Origin: Hyphomicrobiales bacterium
Lineage (GTDB): Bacteria; Pseudomonadota; Alphaproteobacteria; Rhizobiales; Xanthobacteraceae
Reading direction: 5' to 3'
Length of the DNA stretch: 64,000 bases
NCBI GenBank assembly: GCA_017305665.1
Contig: JAFKKH010000019.1
Coordinates: 186,001-250,000, forward strand
The position numbers were made by a program, and so were the translations under genes. Every line of letters begins with the position of its first letter. Positions within the stretch are counted from its first letter, which is position 1. The notes beneath the pieces are model-generated. The model ran no database searches and had not been told where the DNA came from. It saw only the letters and a list, made by a program, of their open reading frames with translations. Positions 53,136 to 62,024 of this stretch are shown one piece after another.

Positions 53136-54362
53136 TCAGGCCGGCCGCATGATTGACGACTGACGGACCGCAGGCACCGGCCGCACGACGGACGAACGCC
53201 GTCCCTGCTCCAGCGACAGCGGTTCCTCCTGCGCGACCTCGACGCGATTTCTCCCGCCGCGCTTGGCTTGATAAAGCGCCGTGTCGGCCGCCGCGAGCAA
53301 CACCTCGAGCTCGGTGCCGGGCGGTCCGCCGGCGACGCCGATGCTCACCGTCGTGTCGACCGGCGCGTCATCGACCGCGATGCCGCTCGCTGCAAAGGCC
53401 TCGCGGACCCGCTCCGCCGCAGAGACCGCCTCCTCGATCGAGCACGGAAGCAACGCGGCAAACTCCTCGCCGCCGATGCGCCCCGACAAGTCCGTCATGC
53501 GCAGCGCATTGGTCACGACGATTGCGAACAGCTTGAGGATTTCGTCGCCCGCCGCGTGCCCGAAGCGGTCGTTGATCGACTTGAAGTGATCGATGTCGAA
53601 GATCAGCACCGTTACCGGACGCCCCGCATTGGCCTCCCGCTCGATCACTCGTGCGGTCGCCTCGGAAAAACCGCGACGGTTGAACATGCCGGTCAGGGGA
53701 TCGATCGAGGCGGCGGTCTTGTGTACCTGAACGGCGCGATCCGACACCAGCATGAAGATGACGAACACCGTTCCGACCGCATAGAGCACCAGTTCGAACG
53801 CAAAGATCGGAACCCAGATGCTGGCGCCGAAGCTGCTGCCGCTGGCGCGTAGCGCGTGCCCCAGCAGGATCGGAAGCATCAGCACAAAGCCGTGCAGGAC
53901 CGGCACCAGCAGCGCAGGCCAGCGCCGCTGCATAACCTTGCGCCGCTCCGACCACAGTTCGTTCGCGGTCAACACGGCATAAGCCGCGACGATTCCCGCA
54001 CCGATCGTCAGCCGCATCATGGACGTTTCGTCGGGCGGGCACATGATGACGACCAGCCAGACCACGGCGCCGAGTGGCAGCGCTACCCAGTTCGGCTTGC
54101 GGCCGTGGAACACGCGCGCGGCGCTCCACACCATGCCGCATGCGACAAACCCGATCGCGTTGAGTGCCAGTGCCAGCGTCTCGGGCAGCAGCGCGCTCGC
54201 CAGCGTCCACACGCCGATCGAGATGGCGCCCAGGATATAGGCTGCGCCCCACCAGTTGAGTGCCGGAATTTTCTGCTGCCGTCCGAAGAAGAGCAGCATG
54301 CCGCCGAGCATCGCGCCGACGAGTGCCGCGACGAGATAAAGAGTCGAGATGTCGAGTGACAT
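53136..54362 (-). CDS. Membrane-bound diguanylate cyclase (GGDEF)
   Basis: Makes cyclic di-GMP. 408 residues from ATG 54362 (MSLDISTLYLV). Six or seven transmembrane helices make up residues 1-220, a sensory module I do not recognise. The GGDEF domain follows (about 240-380): DPLTGMFNRRGFSE, DIDHFKSINDRFGHAAGDEIL and the active-site loop GRIGGEEF. The inhibitory I-site RxxD is intact (RMTD, five residues before GGEEF), so product inhibition is expected. The C-terminus is a basic tail. A longer upstream frame is unlikely. Confidence 0.92.
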   Translation of the reverse strand: MSLDISTLYLVAALVGAMLGGMLLFFGRQQKIPALNWWGAAYILGAISIGVWTLASALLPETLALALNAIGFVACGMVWSAARVFHGRKPNWVALPLGAVVWLVVIMCPPDETSMMRLTIGAGIVAAYAVLTANELWSERRKVMQRRWPALLVPVLHGFVLMLPILLGHALRASGSSFGASIWVPIFAFELVLYAVGTVFVIFMLVSDRAVQVHKTAASIDPLTGMFNRRGFSEATARVIEREANAGRPVTVLIFDIDHFKSINDRFGHAAGDEILKLFAIVVTNALRMTDLSGRIGGEEFAALLPCSIEEAVSAAERVREAFAASGIAVDDAPVDTTVSIGVAGGPPGTELEVLLAAADTALYQAKRGGRNRVEVAQEEPLSLEQGRRSSVVRPVPAVRQSSIMRPA

Positions 54363-54520
54363 GACGATTCCGACAACCGTTCTGACTTGCGCGTTGAGCG
54401 CGGAAATAACCGAGATCCCCCTCGGGTCCCACAAGTTACGACAGCCGTGTTGGCAATTCGTTTGTATGCAAGTGCAAGTTTTCAGGAAAACCTGCTTCAA
54501 TTCGTCGGCATTCGTTAAAC

Positions 54521-54548
54521 AAAAAAGGCGCTCCGAAGAGCGCCTTTT
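54521..54548 (-). terminator. Intrinsic terminator of rplM-rpsI
   Basis: On the minus strand AAAAGGCGCTC, loop TTCG, GAGCGCC, then six T. It lies 28 bases after the rpsI stop. Because A and T runs flank both sides, it may also work for the opposite strand. Confidence 0.88.
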
Positions 54549-54576
54549 CCAGCTTGTCGCAATTTTATCGAAACGA

Positions 54577-55053
54577 TTAGCGCTTCGAGAACTGGAAGGA
54601 ACGGCGAGCCTTGGCCTTGCCGTACTTCTTGCGCTCGACCACGCGCGAGTCGCGGGTCAGGAAGCCGCCCTTCTTGAGCACGCTGCGCAGTTCGGGCTCG
54701 AAATGCGTCAGGGCCTTCGACAGACCGTGACGAACCGCGCCGGCCTGGCCGGACAGTCCGCCGCCGGTTACGGTGCAAACCACGTCATACTGGCCGGCGC
54801 GAGCTGCTGCGACCAGCGGCTGCTGGATCATCATGCGCAGCACCGGGCGGGCGAAGTAGACTTCGACTTCGCGGGTATTGACCAGGATCTTGCCGGCGCC
54901 CGGCTTGATCCAGACGCGGGCGACCGCGTCCTTGCGCTTGCCGGTGGCGTAGGCGCGGCCCTGCTTGTCGACCTTCTTGGTGTACTGCGGCGCTTCCGGC
55001 GCGGCCGGCTTCAGCGCGGACAACTGGTCGAGAGACTGCATGGTATCGGACAT
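54577..55053 (-). CDS. rpsI: 30S ribosomal protein S9
   Basis: 158 residues with an alphaproteobacterial N-terminal extension of about 30 residues before the conserved [20 protein letters not shown]. The C-terminal tail [18 protein letters not shown], which reaches the decoding centre, is normal. It follows rplM with a two-base gap in the universal rplM-rpsI operon. Confidence 0.98.
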   Translation of the reverse strand: MSDTMQSLDQLSALKPAAPEAPQYTKKVDKQGRAYATGKRKDAVARVWIKPGAGKILVNTREVEVYFARPVLRMMIQQPLVAAARAGQYDVVCTVTGGGLSGQAGAVRHGLSKALTHFEPELRSVLKKGGFLTRDSRVVERKKYGKAKARRSFQFSKR

Positions 55054-55055
55054 CG

Positions 55056-55520
55056 TTATGCGGCCCTCTTGTTCTTGCGGTTCAATACGCCGATATCGAC
55101 GACTTCCGGTTGCTGGGCTTCGTGCGGATGCTCGGCTCCGGCGTAGACGCGGAGATTGCCGAGCTGGACGCGTCCCAGCGGCCCGCGCGGGATCATCCGC
55201 TCGACGGCCTTCTCGATGACGCGCTCCGGAAAACGACCCTCGAGGATCGACTTCGCGGTGCGTTCCTTGATGCCACCGATGAAGCCGGTGTGATTGTGAT
55301 AGACCTTGTCGTCACGCTTGCGGCCGGTGAGAACCACCTTGGCGGCATTGATGATGATGACGTTGTCGCCGCAGTCGACATGCGGCGTGTAGGTTGGCAG
55401 ATGCTTGCCGCGCAGCCGCATGGCAACGAGAGTGGCAAGCCGCCCGACCACCAGACCGCTGGCGTCGATCAGCACCCACTTCTTCGTCACTTCGGCGGGC
55501 TTGGCCGAGAACGTTTTCAT
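55056..55520 (-). CDS. rplM: 50S ribosomal protein L13
   Basis: 154 residues from the ATG at 55520 ([15 protein letters not shown]), the standard alphaproteobacterial N-terminus; an ATG three codons earlier is possible. Signature [19 protein letters not shown]-type end ([17 protein letters not shown]) and [13 protein letters not shown]. It precedes rpsI. A good housekeeping promoter lies 52-80 bases upstream. Confidence 0.97.
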   Translation of the reverse strand: MKTFSAKPAEVTKKWVLIDASGLVVGRLATLVAMRLRGKHLPTYTPHVDCGDNVIIINAAKVVLTGRKRDDKVYHNHTGFIGGIKERTAKSILEGRFPERVIEKAVERMIPRGPLGRVQLGNLRVYAGAEHPHEAQQPEVVDIGVLNRKNKRAA

Positions 55521-55571
55521 GTGAGACATCCGTGGAAAGAGATATCGGCGCCGACGCGCCGAACTGGGCGG

Positions 55572-55600
55572 TTTCTAGAGGAGCCGCTGCATCGCGTCAA
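55572..55600 (-). promoter_or_regulatory. Promoter of rplM-rpsI
   Basis: On the minus strand TTGACG (55600-55595), a 17-base spacer and TAGAAA (55577-55572), a good match to the housekeeping sigma consensus. The expected start point is near 55565, about 45 bases before the rplM ATG. Confidence 0.6.
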
Positions 55601-55672
55601 CGTCAGCGAGAGTTATTTTTACACGAGAAAACAATAGCTTATTAAAATGGTTCTATATTACCAGTGAATTCT

Positions 55673-56101
55673 CTAAGTATTCGGAATGGAATAGGTCGAC
55701 GTTACGTGGGCGATCGGATCGGGTGAAGTTCCGGACAAGAGCGTCACTTCGCCGACGGCCAGACGCTTGCCGAGCTTCAAAAGCCTCGCAGCAGCAACCA
55801 CATCCTGGCCCGGCTGGCCTTTGCGGAGAAAATTGATGTTGAGATTGGTGGTCACGGCGAGGCCGATCGGCCCAATGCGCGACAGCAGCACCACGTACAT
55901 GGCGAAGTCGGCCAATGCCATCAGCGTCGGCCCCGAGACCGTTCCGCCCGGCCGCAGCATGCGCTCGCTGTAGCGCTGGCGCAGCAGGCAGGTTTCGCCA
56001 TCGGCGGTTTCGATGGCGATATCGCCATTGCTGAAGGCCTGCGGAAACTCCGTGTGGAGAAACGTTTCCAGTTCAGCCACGCTCATTTTCGCAGTCGCCA
56101 T
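55673..56101 (-). CDS. PaaI-type hotdog-fold thioesterase
   Basis: 142 residues. The hotdog core is LRPGGTVSGPTLMALADFAMYVVLLS, with Gly-Pro and Asp positions as in PaaI/YbgC-like thioesterases, and TNLNINFLRKGQPGQDVVAAARLLKLGKR. Such enzymes hydrolyse acyl-CoA or phenylacetyl-CoA thioesters. It is divergent from the crotonase-like gene, suggesting a shared role in acyl-CoA turnover. The exact substrate cannot be read. Confidence 0.85.
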   Translation of the reverse strand: MATAKMSVAELETFLHTEFPQAFSNGDIAIETADGETCLLRQRYSERMLRPGGTVSGPTLMALADFAMYVVLLSRIGPIGLAVTTNLNINFLRKGQPGQDVVAAARLLKLGKRLAVGEVTLLSGTSPDPIAHVTSTYSIPNT

Positions 56102-56176
56102 GTCGTCAAGTCCCCTGCTCTCGCTTCGTGCCGCCTGTTACATTAAGATGATGGTTCCGCCCAAGTGGATAATTCG

Positions 56177-57004
56177 ATGACAGCCACAACCGCCCGCGCC
56201 GAGACCTCGGAACAGCCGCCGATTCTATTGCGACAAACCCAAGGCAGCGTCGCGGTGCTGACCCTCAACCGTCCGAACGCGCGAAACTGCCTGTCGGAGC
56301 AACTGATCACCGACCTGCATCGGGCGATCGACGCAGCGGGGCAGGATCCGGCGGTTCGGGCGGTGGTGATCGCCGCCAACGGACCGGCGTTTTCGTCCGG
56401 CCACGACCTCAAGGAATTGACCGCGCACCGTGGCGATGCCGACCGCGGCCGCGCCTATTTCGCGCATACGATGAATATCTGCAGCGCGATGATGCAGGCC
56501 ATCGTCCATCTGCCGAAACCCGTCGTCGCCTGCGTGCAGGGCATCGCGACGGCAGCCGGCTGCCAGTTGGTCGCAACCTGCGATCTGGCGGTGGCCTCGG
56601 ACAAGGCCTCCTTCGCAACGCCGGGCGTCGATATCGGCCTGTTCTGCTCGACGCCGATGGTGGCGCTGACGCGCAACGTGCCGCGCAAGCAGGCGATGGA
56701 GATGCTTTTGACCGGAGAACCCGTCACCGCCATGGCGGCACGGCAGATCGGACTGATCAACCGCGTCGTCGCGGCCGGGACCGAGCGGGATGCCGCGCTC
56801 GATCTCGCGCGCAAGGTCGCACTCAAGTCGGCCTACACCGTAAAACTCGGCAAGACCGCGTTCTACCGGCAGGCCGAGATGAATCTCGCGGACGCCTACC
56901 GCTATGCAGCCGAAGTCATGACCGAGAACATGATGGCCCGCGACGCCGAGGAAGGCATCGGCGCCTTCATCGAAAAACGCGATCCGACATGGGAAGATCG
57001 GTGA
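56177..57004 (+). CDS. Enoyl-CoA hydratase/isomerase-family protein without catalytic Glu pair
   Basis: 275 residues from ATG 56177 (a GTG four codons upstream is an alternative). Crotonase fold with the oxyanion-hole regions NGPAFSSGHDLKE and GIATAAGCQLVATCDLAVASD. Canonical hydratases have Glu in GGGCEL and in the following PE motif; here these are GCQL and PGVDIG, so both Glu are absent. This is typical of the ECHDC3-like branch, whose activity is not settled. It is followed by a palindromic element and the CoA-binding gene. Confidence 0.88.
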   Translation: MTATTARAETSEQPPILLRQTQGSVAVLTLNRPNARNCLSEQLITDLHRAIDAAGQDPAVRAVVIAANGPAFSSGHDLKELTAHRGDADRGRAYFAHTMNICSAMMQAIVHLPKPVVACVQGIATAAGCQLVATCDLAVASDKASFATPGVDIGLFCSTPMVALTRNVPRKQAMEMLLTGEPVTAMAARQIGLINRVVAAGTERDAALDLARKVALKSAYTVKLGKTAFYRQAEMNLADAYRYAAEVMTENMMARDAEEGIGAFIEKRDPTWEDR

Positions 57005-57018
57005 TATCCACGTTCTCT

Positions 57019-57121
57019 GTCATTCCGGGGCGCGAGCCCTTTACGAGCGAGCCCGGAATCCATAACCACGGCAGGGACTATGGATTCCGGGCCTGCGCCA
57101 AGTGGCGCATCCCGGAATGAC
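57019..57121. repeat. REP-like palindromic element
   Basis: Outer arms GTCATTCCGGG (57019-57029) and CCCGGAATGAC (57111-57121) are perfect inverted repeats. Inside lie CCCGGAATCCATA (57052-57064) and TATGGATTCCGGG (57079-57091), also perfectly complementary. This is the pattern of the dispersed palindromes of Bradyrhizobium and Rhodopseudomonas. It occupies the gap before the CoA-binding gene. Confidence 0.75.
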
Positions 57122-57171
57122 GAAACAAATTGGGTGGCGTCACTCCGCACCTCGAAGATTTGGACTACAGC

Positions 57172-57756
57172 ATGAACCACGACGCCTACGACGACACCTA
57201 CATCCGCAGCATCCTCAACAGCGTGAAAACCATCGCGATGGTCGGCGCGTCGCCCGTGAACGTGCGGCCAAGCTACTTCGCCTTCAAGTATCTCGCCGAG
57301 CGCGGCTACGACATGATCCCGGTCAATCCCGGCCATGTCGGCAAGAGCCTGGTCGGGAAACCGTTCGTCGCGTCGCTGAAAGACATCGGACGCCCGATCG
57401 ACATGATCGACATCTTCCGCAACTCGAGCCACATCATGCCGGTGGTCGATGAGGCGCTGACGCTGTCACCGCTGCCGAAGGTGATCTGGATGCAACTCGG
57501 CGCACGCGATGACGCGGCGGCTGCGAAGGCAGAAGCGGCCGGCCTCAAGGTCGTGATGAACCGCTGCCCGAAGATCGAATATGGCCGACTGTCCTCGGAG
57601 ATTTCCTGGATGGGCGTCAACTCGCGCACGCTGAGTTCGAAGCGCGCACCAATGCCGACTCATGGCCAGCGCCTGTCGCTCAATCGCATGAGCGTTGGCG
57701 GCGGCAGCACGCTGGCAGCCGATCGGGCCGCGAAAGACAAACTCGATCCCGCGTAA
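57172..57756 (+). CDS. CoA-binding domain protein (YccU-like)
   Basis: 194 residues from ATG 57172 (MNHDAYDDTYIRSILN). A Rossmann-type CoA_binding domain: TIAMVGASPVNVRPSYFAFKYLAERGYDMIPVNPG, KSLVGKPFVASLKDI and DMIDIFRNSSHIMPVVDEAL, with the WMQLGARDDAAAAKAEAAGLKVV region and a Cys in VVMNRCPKIEY. It is of the YccU/CoA-binding type of unknown physiological role. The last 50 residues are a lower-complexity tail. It is 151 bases upstream of the sulfhydrylase gene on the same strand. Confidence 0.85.
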   Translation: MNHDAYDDTYIRSILNSVKTIAMVGASPVNVRPSYFAFKYLAERGYDMIPVNPGHVGKSLVGKPFVASLKDIGRPIDMIDIFRNSSHIMPVVDEALTLSPLPKVIWMQLGARDDAAAAKAEAAGLKVVMNRCPKIEYGRLSSEISWMGVNSRTLSSKRAPMPTHGQRLSLNRMSVGGGSTLAADRAAKDKLDPA

Positions 57757-57907
57757 TTCCCCTCGTGGTGGAAAGGACATTCCACCATTGCCGCACCGTG
57801 AGGTCGTCCATTCCCAAGTCGGCAATGCGTCCAACCGCGCCTTGACGGCACCGCGCGATCCCATCAGCATCACCATCGACGATTTCTGACCGCAGACAGG
57901 ACACGAG

Positions 57908-59185
57908 ATGACCGACAATTCTCCCGGATTTGCAACCCTTGCCATTCACGCCGGCGCGCAGCCCGATCCGACCACAGGCGCGCGAACCACACCGATCTAT
58001 CAGACCACGTCATTCGTGTTTAACGACGCCGATCATGCCGCGTCGCTGTTCGGATTGCAGGCGTTCGGCAACATCTACACCCGCATCGGCAACCCGACCA
58101 ACGCCGTGCTCGAAGAGCGCGTGGCCGCGCTCGAGGGCGGTACCGCGGCGCTCGCGGTAGCGTCGGGACATGCCGCGCAGGTCGTCGTTCTCCAGCAACT
58201 CCTGAAGCCGGGCGACGAATTCGTCGCCGCTCGCAAGCTTTATGGCGGATCGATCAACCAGTTCACCCACGCGTTCAAGAGTTTTGGCTGGAACGTGGCG
58301 TGGGCCGATCCGGATGAGCCCGAGACATTCGAGCGCGCGGTGACGCCGCGCACGAAGGCGATCTTCATCGAATCCATCGCCAACCCCAGCGGCTCGATCA
58401 CCGATATCGAAGCGGTCGCTGCCGTCGCGCGCAAGGCCGGCGTGCCGCTGATCGTCGATAACACGCTGGCGAGCCCCTACCTGATCCGGCCGATCGAGCA
58501 CGGCGCCGACATCGTGGTTCACTCGCTGACAAAATTTCTGGCCGGCCATGGCAACTCGCTCGGCGGCATCATCGTCGATGCCGGCACGTTCGACTGGTCG
58601 AAGGACGGCAAGTATCCGATGCTGAGCGAGCCGCGGCCAGAATATCACGGCATCAAGCTGCAGGAGACGTTCGGCAACTTCGCCTTTGCGATCGCCTGCC
58701 GCGTGCTCGGCCTCCGCGATCTCGGTCCCGCGCTGTCGCCGTTCAACGCCTTCATGATCCTCACAGGGATCGAGACCCTGCCCCTGCGCATGCAGAAGCA
58801 CTGCGAGAACTCGAAGGCCATTGCCGAGTGGTTGTCCACGCACCCCGCCGTCGCCGCGGTCAACTATGCCGGACTGGCCAACAACAAATACAACCAGCTT
58901 GCGCGGAAATACGCACCCAAGGGGGCCGGTGCGGTATTCACGTTCAGCTTGAAGGGCGGCTACGATGCCGGCGTCAATCTGGTCTCGAAGCTGAAACTGT
59001 TCTCACATCTTGCCAATGTCGGCGACACCCGATCGCTCGTCATTCATCCGGCCTCGACGACACACAGCCAGCTTGACGACGCGGCGAAAACCAAGGCCGG
59101 CGCCGGGCCCGATATCGTCCGCCTGTCGATCGGCATCGAGGACAAGGAGGACCTGATCGCCGACCTCGATCAGGCCATGAGCTAG
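57908..59185 (+). CDS. metY: O-acetylhomoserine (thiol)-lyase
   Basis: PLP enzyme of the Cys/Met metabolism family that makes homocysteine from O-acetylhomoserine and sulfide. 425 residues, the size of MetY rather than the shorter MetZ/MetB. Features: IYQTTSFVF, YTRIGNPT, the PLP-lysine region VVHSLTKFLAGHGNSLGG and SRLSIGIEDKEDLIADL-type end (VRLSIGIEDKEDLIADL). ATG 57908 has GACACGAG upstream. No SAM riboswitch was recognised in the 151-base gap before it. Confidence 0.93.
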   Translation: MTDNSPGFATLAIHAGAQPDPTTGARTTPIYQTTSFVFNDADHAASLFGLQAFGNIYTRIGNPTNAVLEERVAALEGGTAALAVASGHAAQVVVLQQLLKPGDEFVAARKLYGGSINQFTHAFKSFGWNVAWADPDEPETFERAVTPRTKAIFIESIANPSGSITDIEAVAAVARKAGVPLIVDNTLASPYLIRPIEHGADIVVHSLTKFLAGHGNSLGGIIVDAGTFDWSKDGKYPMLSEPRPEYHGIKLQETFGNFAFAIACRVLGLRDLGPALSPFNAFMILTGIETLPLRMQKHCENSKAIAEWLSTHPAVAAVNYAGLANNKYNQLARKYAPKGAGAVFTFSLKGGYDAGVNLVSKLKLFSHLANVGDTRSLVIHPASTTHSQLDDAAKTKAGAGPDIVRLSIGIEDKEDLIADLDQAMS

Positions 59186-59212
59186 AAGACGACGCAATTC
59201 GCTGGATCGGTC

Positions 59213-59235
59213 GTGCCCGGCTCTATGCCGGGCAC
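59213..59235. repeat. Perfect hairpin after metY
   Basis: GTGCCCGGC, loop TCTAT, GCCGGGCAC, 28 bases after the metY stop and without a T-run. Wording (TCGTGCCCGG) resembles the small palindromes of this bacterial group; it may stabilise the end of the metY mRNA. Confidence 0.6.
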
Positions 59236-59401
59236 CGACGTCTTAAGGCGTTGCCAATTCAAAAGAGGTGGATGGCCGGAACAAGTCGGCCACGACGAGA
59301 GCGTCGATCCAATCTCGCTCTAAACGATTGTGATCCATCTCACGGAAAAACCTTTCGACCTCCCGCATGCTCCGGCGCATCAACGCAAAGGAGAAGCGGC
59401 G

Positions 59402-59578
59402 ATGTTCACGAAAACCGATGCCACGACGCACGAAAGATCCGACGTCGTGGAAGTCCAGGCCCCGGTCGAACTCACCCCCGATCAGATCGAAGACGTTTCG
59501 GGCGGGTGTCTCTATGCCCACGGCGTTTACGGGCCGACACTCATTCTCCCGGTGCTCGTCGCGATCCTTATCGGTTAG
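59402..59578 (+). CDS. Small peptide with double-glycine leader (RiPP/bacteriocin-like)
   Basis: 58 residues from ATG 59402, preceded by AAGGAGAAGCGGCG, a strong ribosome-binding site. The leader ends VELTPDQIEDVSGG (residues 22-35), the pattern of peptides cleaved after Gly-Gly by C39-peptidase ABC exporters or nitrile-hydratase-like RiPP leaders. The 23-residue core CLYAHGVYGPTLILPVLVAILIG has one Cys and is hydrophobic, fit for membrane activity. No exporter, modifying enzyme or immunity gene lies next to it in this window. A longer upstream frame is possible. Confidence 0.6.
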   Translation: MFTKTDATTHERSDVVEVQAPVELTPDQIEDVSGGCLYAHGVYGPTLILPVLVAILIG

Positions 59579-59637
59579 GCCTTCATCCGGCGTGCGGCCG
59601 ACGTGAAAAATGGCCGCCGCTTGACCGATCGCGTGGC

Positions 59638-60450
59638 CTATCCCTTGGCGACCTGTCCTGCTTTCGCATCGCGGGCGAGACGGCTGTTGCGCTGGTAGAT
59701 CGAGTAGCTCGCCAAGGCGAACAGGATCACCAGAAACTGGATCGACAGTGCCTCCAGGCTCGGATTCAGACCGATTGTGCTGAGGAAATTCGATCCCTTC
59801 ACATCGGTCACCGAAATCAGAGCCTGCTCCTGGAATTCCTGCACGGCTTCGCCGATGAACTTGATGCCCATCGCGAACAGGAACGCCGAGGTGATGATGA
59901 ACAGCGGCCGTAGCGGAATGCGCTGGGCGATCAGGTTGATGAAGTAGAACAGCACGACGAGGCCGGCCGTCGCCGCAAGCAGTCCGCCGAACAGCCCGGC
60001 GCTCCAGCCACCCTCGGTGGTGGCAAGCGCATTGATGAACAGCACGGTCTCAGCGCCTTCGCGAAACACCGCGAGAAACGCCAGCGAGGCCACGGCCCAG
60101 CCGGTATCCTGCGCCAGCGCGTTGTCGGCCTTGTGCGCGAGATAATCCTGCCAGCCGCGCGGATCCTGCTTCACCATCAGCCAGCCGCTGACATACAGCA
60201 TCAGGGCGGCCGCGATGATGATGATGATGCCTTCCATGATGTCGCTGTGTTCGCCGGAATTGAACACCGCGAACAGCCATGCCGCGATCAGGCTGGCACC
60301 GACGGCCAGCAGCGCTCCGCTATAGAGCGCGGCGACCCGATGGCCACCACCGACCTTGCGGAGGTAACCGGCCAGCGCGGCAATCACCAGCATGGCCTCG
60401 AGACCCTCGCGAAGCAGAATGACGGCGGCTTGAACAAATGCGGATGACAT
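59638..60450 (-). CDS. FTR1-family iron permease
   Basis: 270 residues, about seven transmembrane helices. Both iron-path motifs RExxE are present: LLREGLEAMLVIAAL (about 14-28) and FREGAETVLFINAL (about 130). This fits EfeU/FTR1 permeases, which move ferric or ferrous iron through the inner membrane, but no EfeO or EfeB gene follows. Extra C-terminal residues (YQRNSRLARDAKAGQVAKG) are basic. An Irr-type ICE-like sequence lies about 150 bases upstream, so iron control is plausible. Confidence 0.9.
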   Translation of the reverse strand: MSSAFVQAAVILLREGLEAMLVIAALAGYLRKVGGGHRVAALYSGALLAVGASLIAAWLFAVFNSGEHSDIMEGIIIIIAAALMLYVSGWLMVKQDPRGWQDYLAHKADNALAQDTGWAVASLAFLAVFREGAETVLFINALATTEGGWSAGLFGGLLAATAGLVVLFYFINLIAQRIPLRPLFIITSAFLFAMGIKFIGEAVQEFQEQALISVTDVKGSNFLSTIGLNPSLEALSIQFLVILFALASYSIYQRNSRLARDAKAGQVAKG

Positions 60451-60597
60451 GGACGGACTTCATTGGAAAAAATGTCGCGCTGGTTTTATCGCCCGCAAAT
60501 TCCAAGTAAAGCAGCCGGACGCTACACGTGTTCGTCAATCCGGCGACAAAATGCATGTAAGGCCCTAAAACAGGGCACTTCTACGCGACGCCAACAT

Positions 60598-60614
60598 ATT
60601 AGAATTGTTCAATT
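60598..60614 (-). promoter_or_regulatory. ICE-like (Irr box) candidate upstream of the iron permease
   Basis: ATTAGAATTGTTCAATT, compared with the Irr box TTTAGAA-N3-TTCTAAA, matches the left half in six of seven positions and the right half in four of seven. It lies 150 bases before the permease start and touches the end of the heme A synthase gene. Weak, but the position and neighbouring gene fit. Confidence 0.3.
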
Positions 60615-61702
60615 CAGTTGGTCTGCCCGAGGGGAAGACCCAGCCGGCGCTCGTCCGGTTCACCCTGCCGAACCGCCAGCCGCTCAGTTTGCATGACCGC
60701 AAGCGTCAGCACCACGATGGCTACCGCCTGATGCACGAGCCCGAGCGAGATCGGGACTTCATACAGCAGCGTCAGGATGCCGAGCGTTGCCTGCAAGGTG
60801 ACCGCCGCCGCAAGCCAGAGCGCGCCGCTGACGGCGGCCCCTGCCCGCGACCGGACCGCATCGATGGCGTGCAGGATCGCGAGCGCAAACAACGTATAGG
60901 CCATCATGCGATGCTCGAACTGCACCGTCAGCGTGTTGTCGAAGAGGTTGCGCCACCACGGTTGTTCGAAGAACAGCCGCGCCGACGAAGGAATAAATCC
61001 GCCATCGATGCTCGGCCAGGTGTTGTAGACTTTTCCCGCGCGGAGTCCGGCCACGAGCGCGCCGAAATAGAGTTGCACGAATACCAGCACCAGCAGGATG
61101 CGGCTGGTGACGCGCAGCCGGAATATGGACTGCGATGGCTCACGGTCCGACAAGCGCCGCACGGTCCAGACGATCGCCGCGAAGATCAGCAGCGCCAGCA
61201 CCAGATGCGTGGCGAGCCGATACTGGGAGACCTCCACACGCTTGGTGAGGCCCGATGCGACCATCCACCAGCCCACCGCGCCCTGAAGTCCGCCGAGCCC
61301 GAAAATGATCCAGAGCCGCCGCTTCAGATCGGACGGCAGCATGCCGCGCCACAGAAACCACAGGAACGGCAGCAGATAGGCGACGCCGATGAAGCGGCCC
61401 AGCAGGCGATGGCTCCACTCCCACCAGAAGATGGTCTTGAACTGATCCAGCGTCATGCCCGCATTCATCTCGCGATATTGCGGAATTGCCTTGTAGCCCT
61501 CGAAGGCCTCGGTCCATTGCTGCTGGGTCAGCGGCGGCAGTGCGCCGGTCACCGGCTTCCATTCGACGATCGACAGGCCGGATTCGGTCAGCCGCGTCGC
61601 GCCTCCGACCAGCACCATGGCGGCGATCAGCAACGCCATCGCAATGAGCCACCATCGGACGGCACGCAGGCGGAATCCCGTTTGGTCTGACGAACTGGTC
61701 AT
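60614..61702 (-). CDS. ctaA: Heme A synthase (COX15/CtaA type 2)
   Basis: Oxidises the C8 methyl of heme O to give heme A for cytochrome aa3 oxidase. 362 residues, eight transmembrane helices, proteobacterial/mitochondrial (COX15) type. Heme-ligand His lie in [41 protein letters not shown] and [11 protein letters not shown]. The N-terminal [25 protein letters not shown] is the family signature. It is divergent from the DUF2842 gene. Confidence 0.96.
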   Translation of the reverse strand: MTSSSDQTGFRLRAVRWWLIAMALLIAAMVLVGGATRLTESGLSIVEWKPVTGALPPLTQQQWTEAFEGYKAIPQYREMNAGMTLDQFKTIFWWEWSHRLLGRFIGVAYLLPFLWFLWRGMLPSDLKRRLWIIFGLGGLQGAVGWWMVASGLTKRVEVSQYRLATHLVLALLIFAAIVWTVRRLSDREPSQSIFRLRVTSRILLVLVFVQLYFGALVAGLRAGKVYNTWPSIDGGFIPSSARLFFEQPWWRNLFDNTLTVQFEHRMMAYTLFALAILHAIDAVRSRAGAAVSGALWLAAAVTLQATLGILTLLYEVPISLGLVHQAVAIVVLTLAVMQTERLAVRQGEPDERRLGLPLGQTN

Positions 61703-61797
61703 CGAAAGCTTTGTCTTGAATGGATTTTCGCGCCCCTTATAGTCCGCGCCGTCTCCCGCGCAAGCCGCGCTCCCGGCCAGAGTTGCACTTTTCCGTT

Positions 61798-62010
61798 ATG
61801 TCGATCCGCACCCGAAAATTCCTTGGAACCATCGCACTGCTGATCCTCGTCGTGATCTGGTCGCTGCTCGGCATGACGGTCGCCCAGACGCCGTGGCTCG
61901 CGAACTCCCGGCTCTATCAAGCCATCTTCTATGTGGTCGCGGGAATTGGCTGGGTATTGCCGGCCATGCCGATCATCAGTTGGATGTCGAAGCCCGACGC
62001 TGACACCTGA
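61798..62010 (+). CDS. DUF2842 family membrane protein
   Basis: 70 residues from ATG 61798 (MSIRTRKFLGTIALL). Two transmembrane helices (about 9-29 and 43-62) and the family-typical RxFxGTxxLLxxVxxW start and WVLPAMPIISWM end. DUF2842 is widespread in alphaproteobacteria and often next to cox or hem genes. It is divergent from ctaA (95 bases) and converges on the deacetylase gene, 14 bases apart. Function unknown. Confidence 0.85.
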   Translation: MSIRTRKFLGTIALLILVVIWSLLGMTVAQTPWLANSRLYQAIFYVVAGIGWVLPAMPIISWMSKPDADT

Positions 62011-62024
62011 GCGTCGCCCTCACG

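Noticed and set aside
57757-57907. SAM riboswitch before metY
   Set aside because: I could not find the SAM-II pseudoknot or conserved core in these 151 bases. Short frames here on both strands lack a start or family features.
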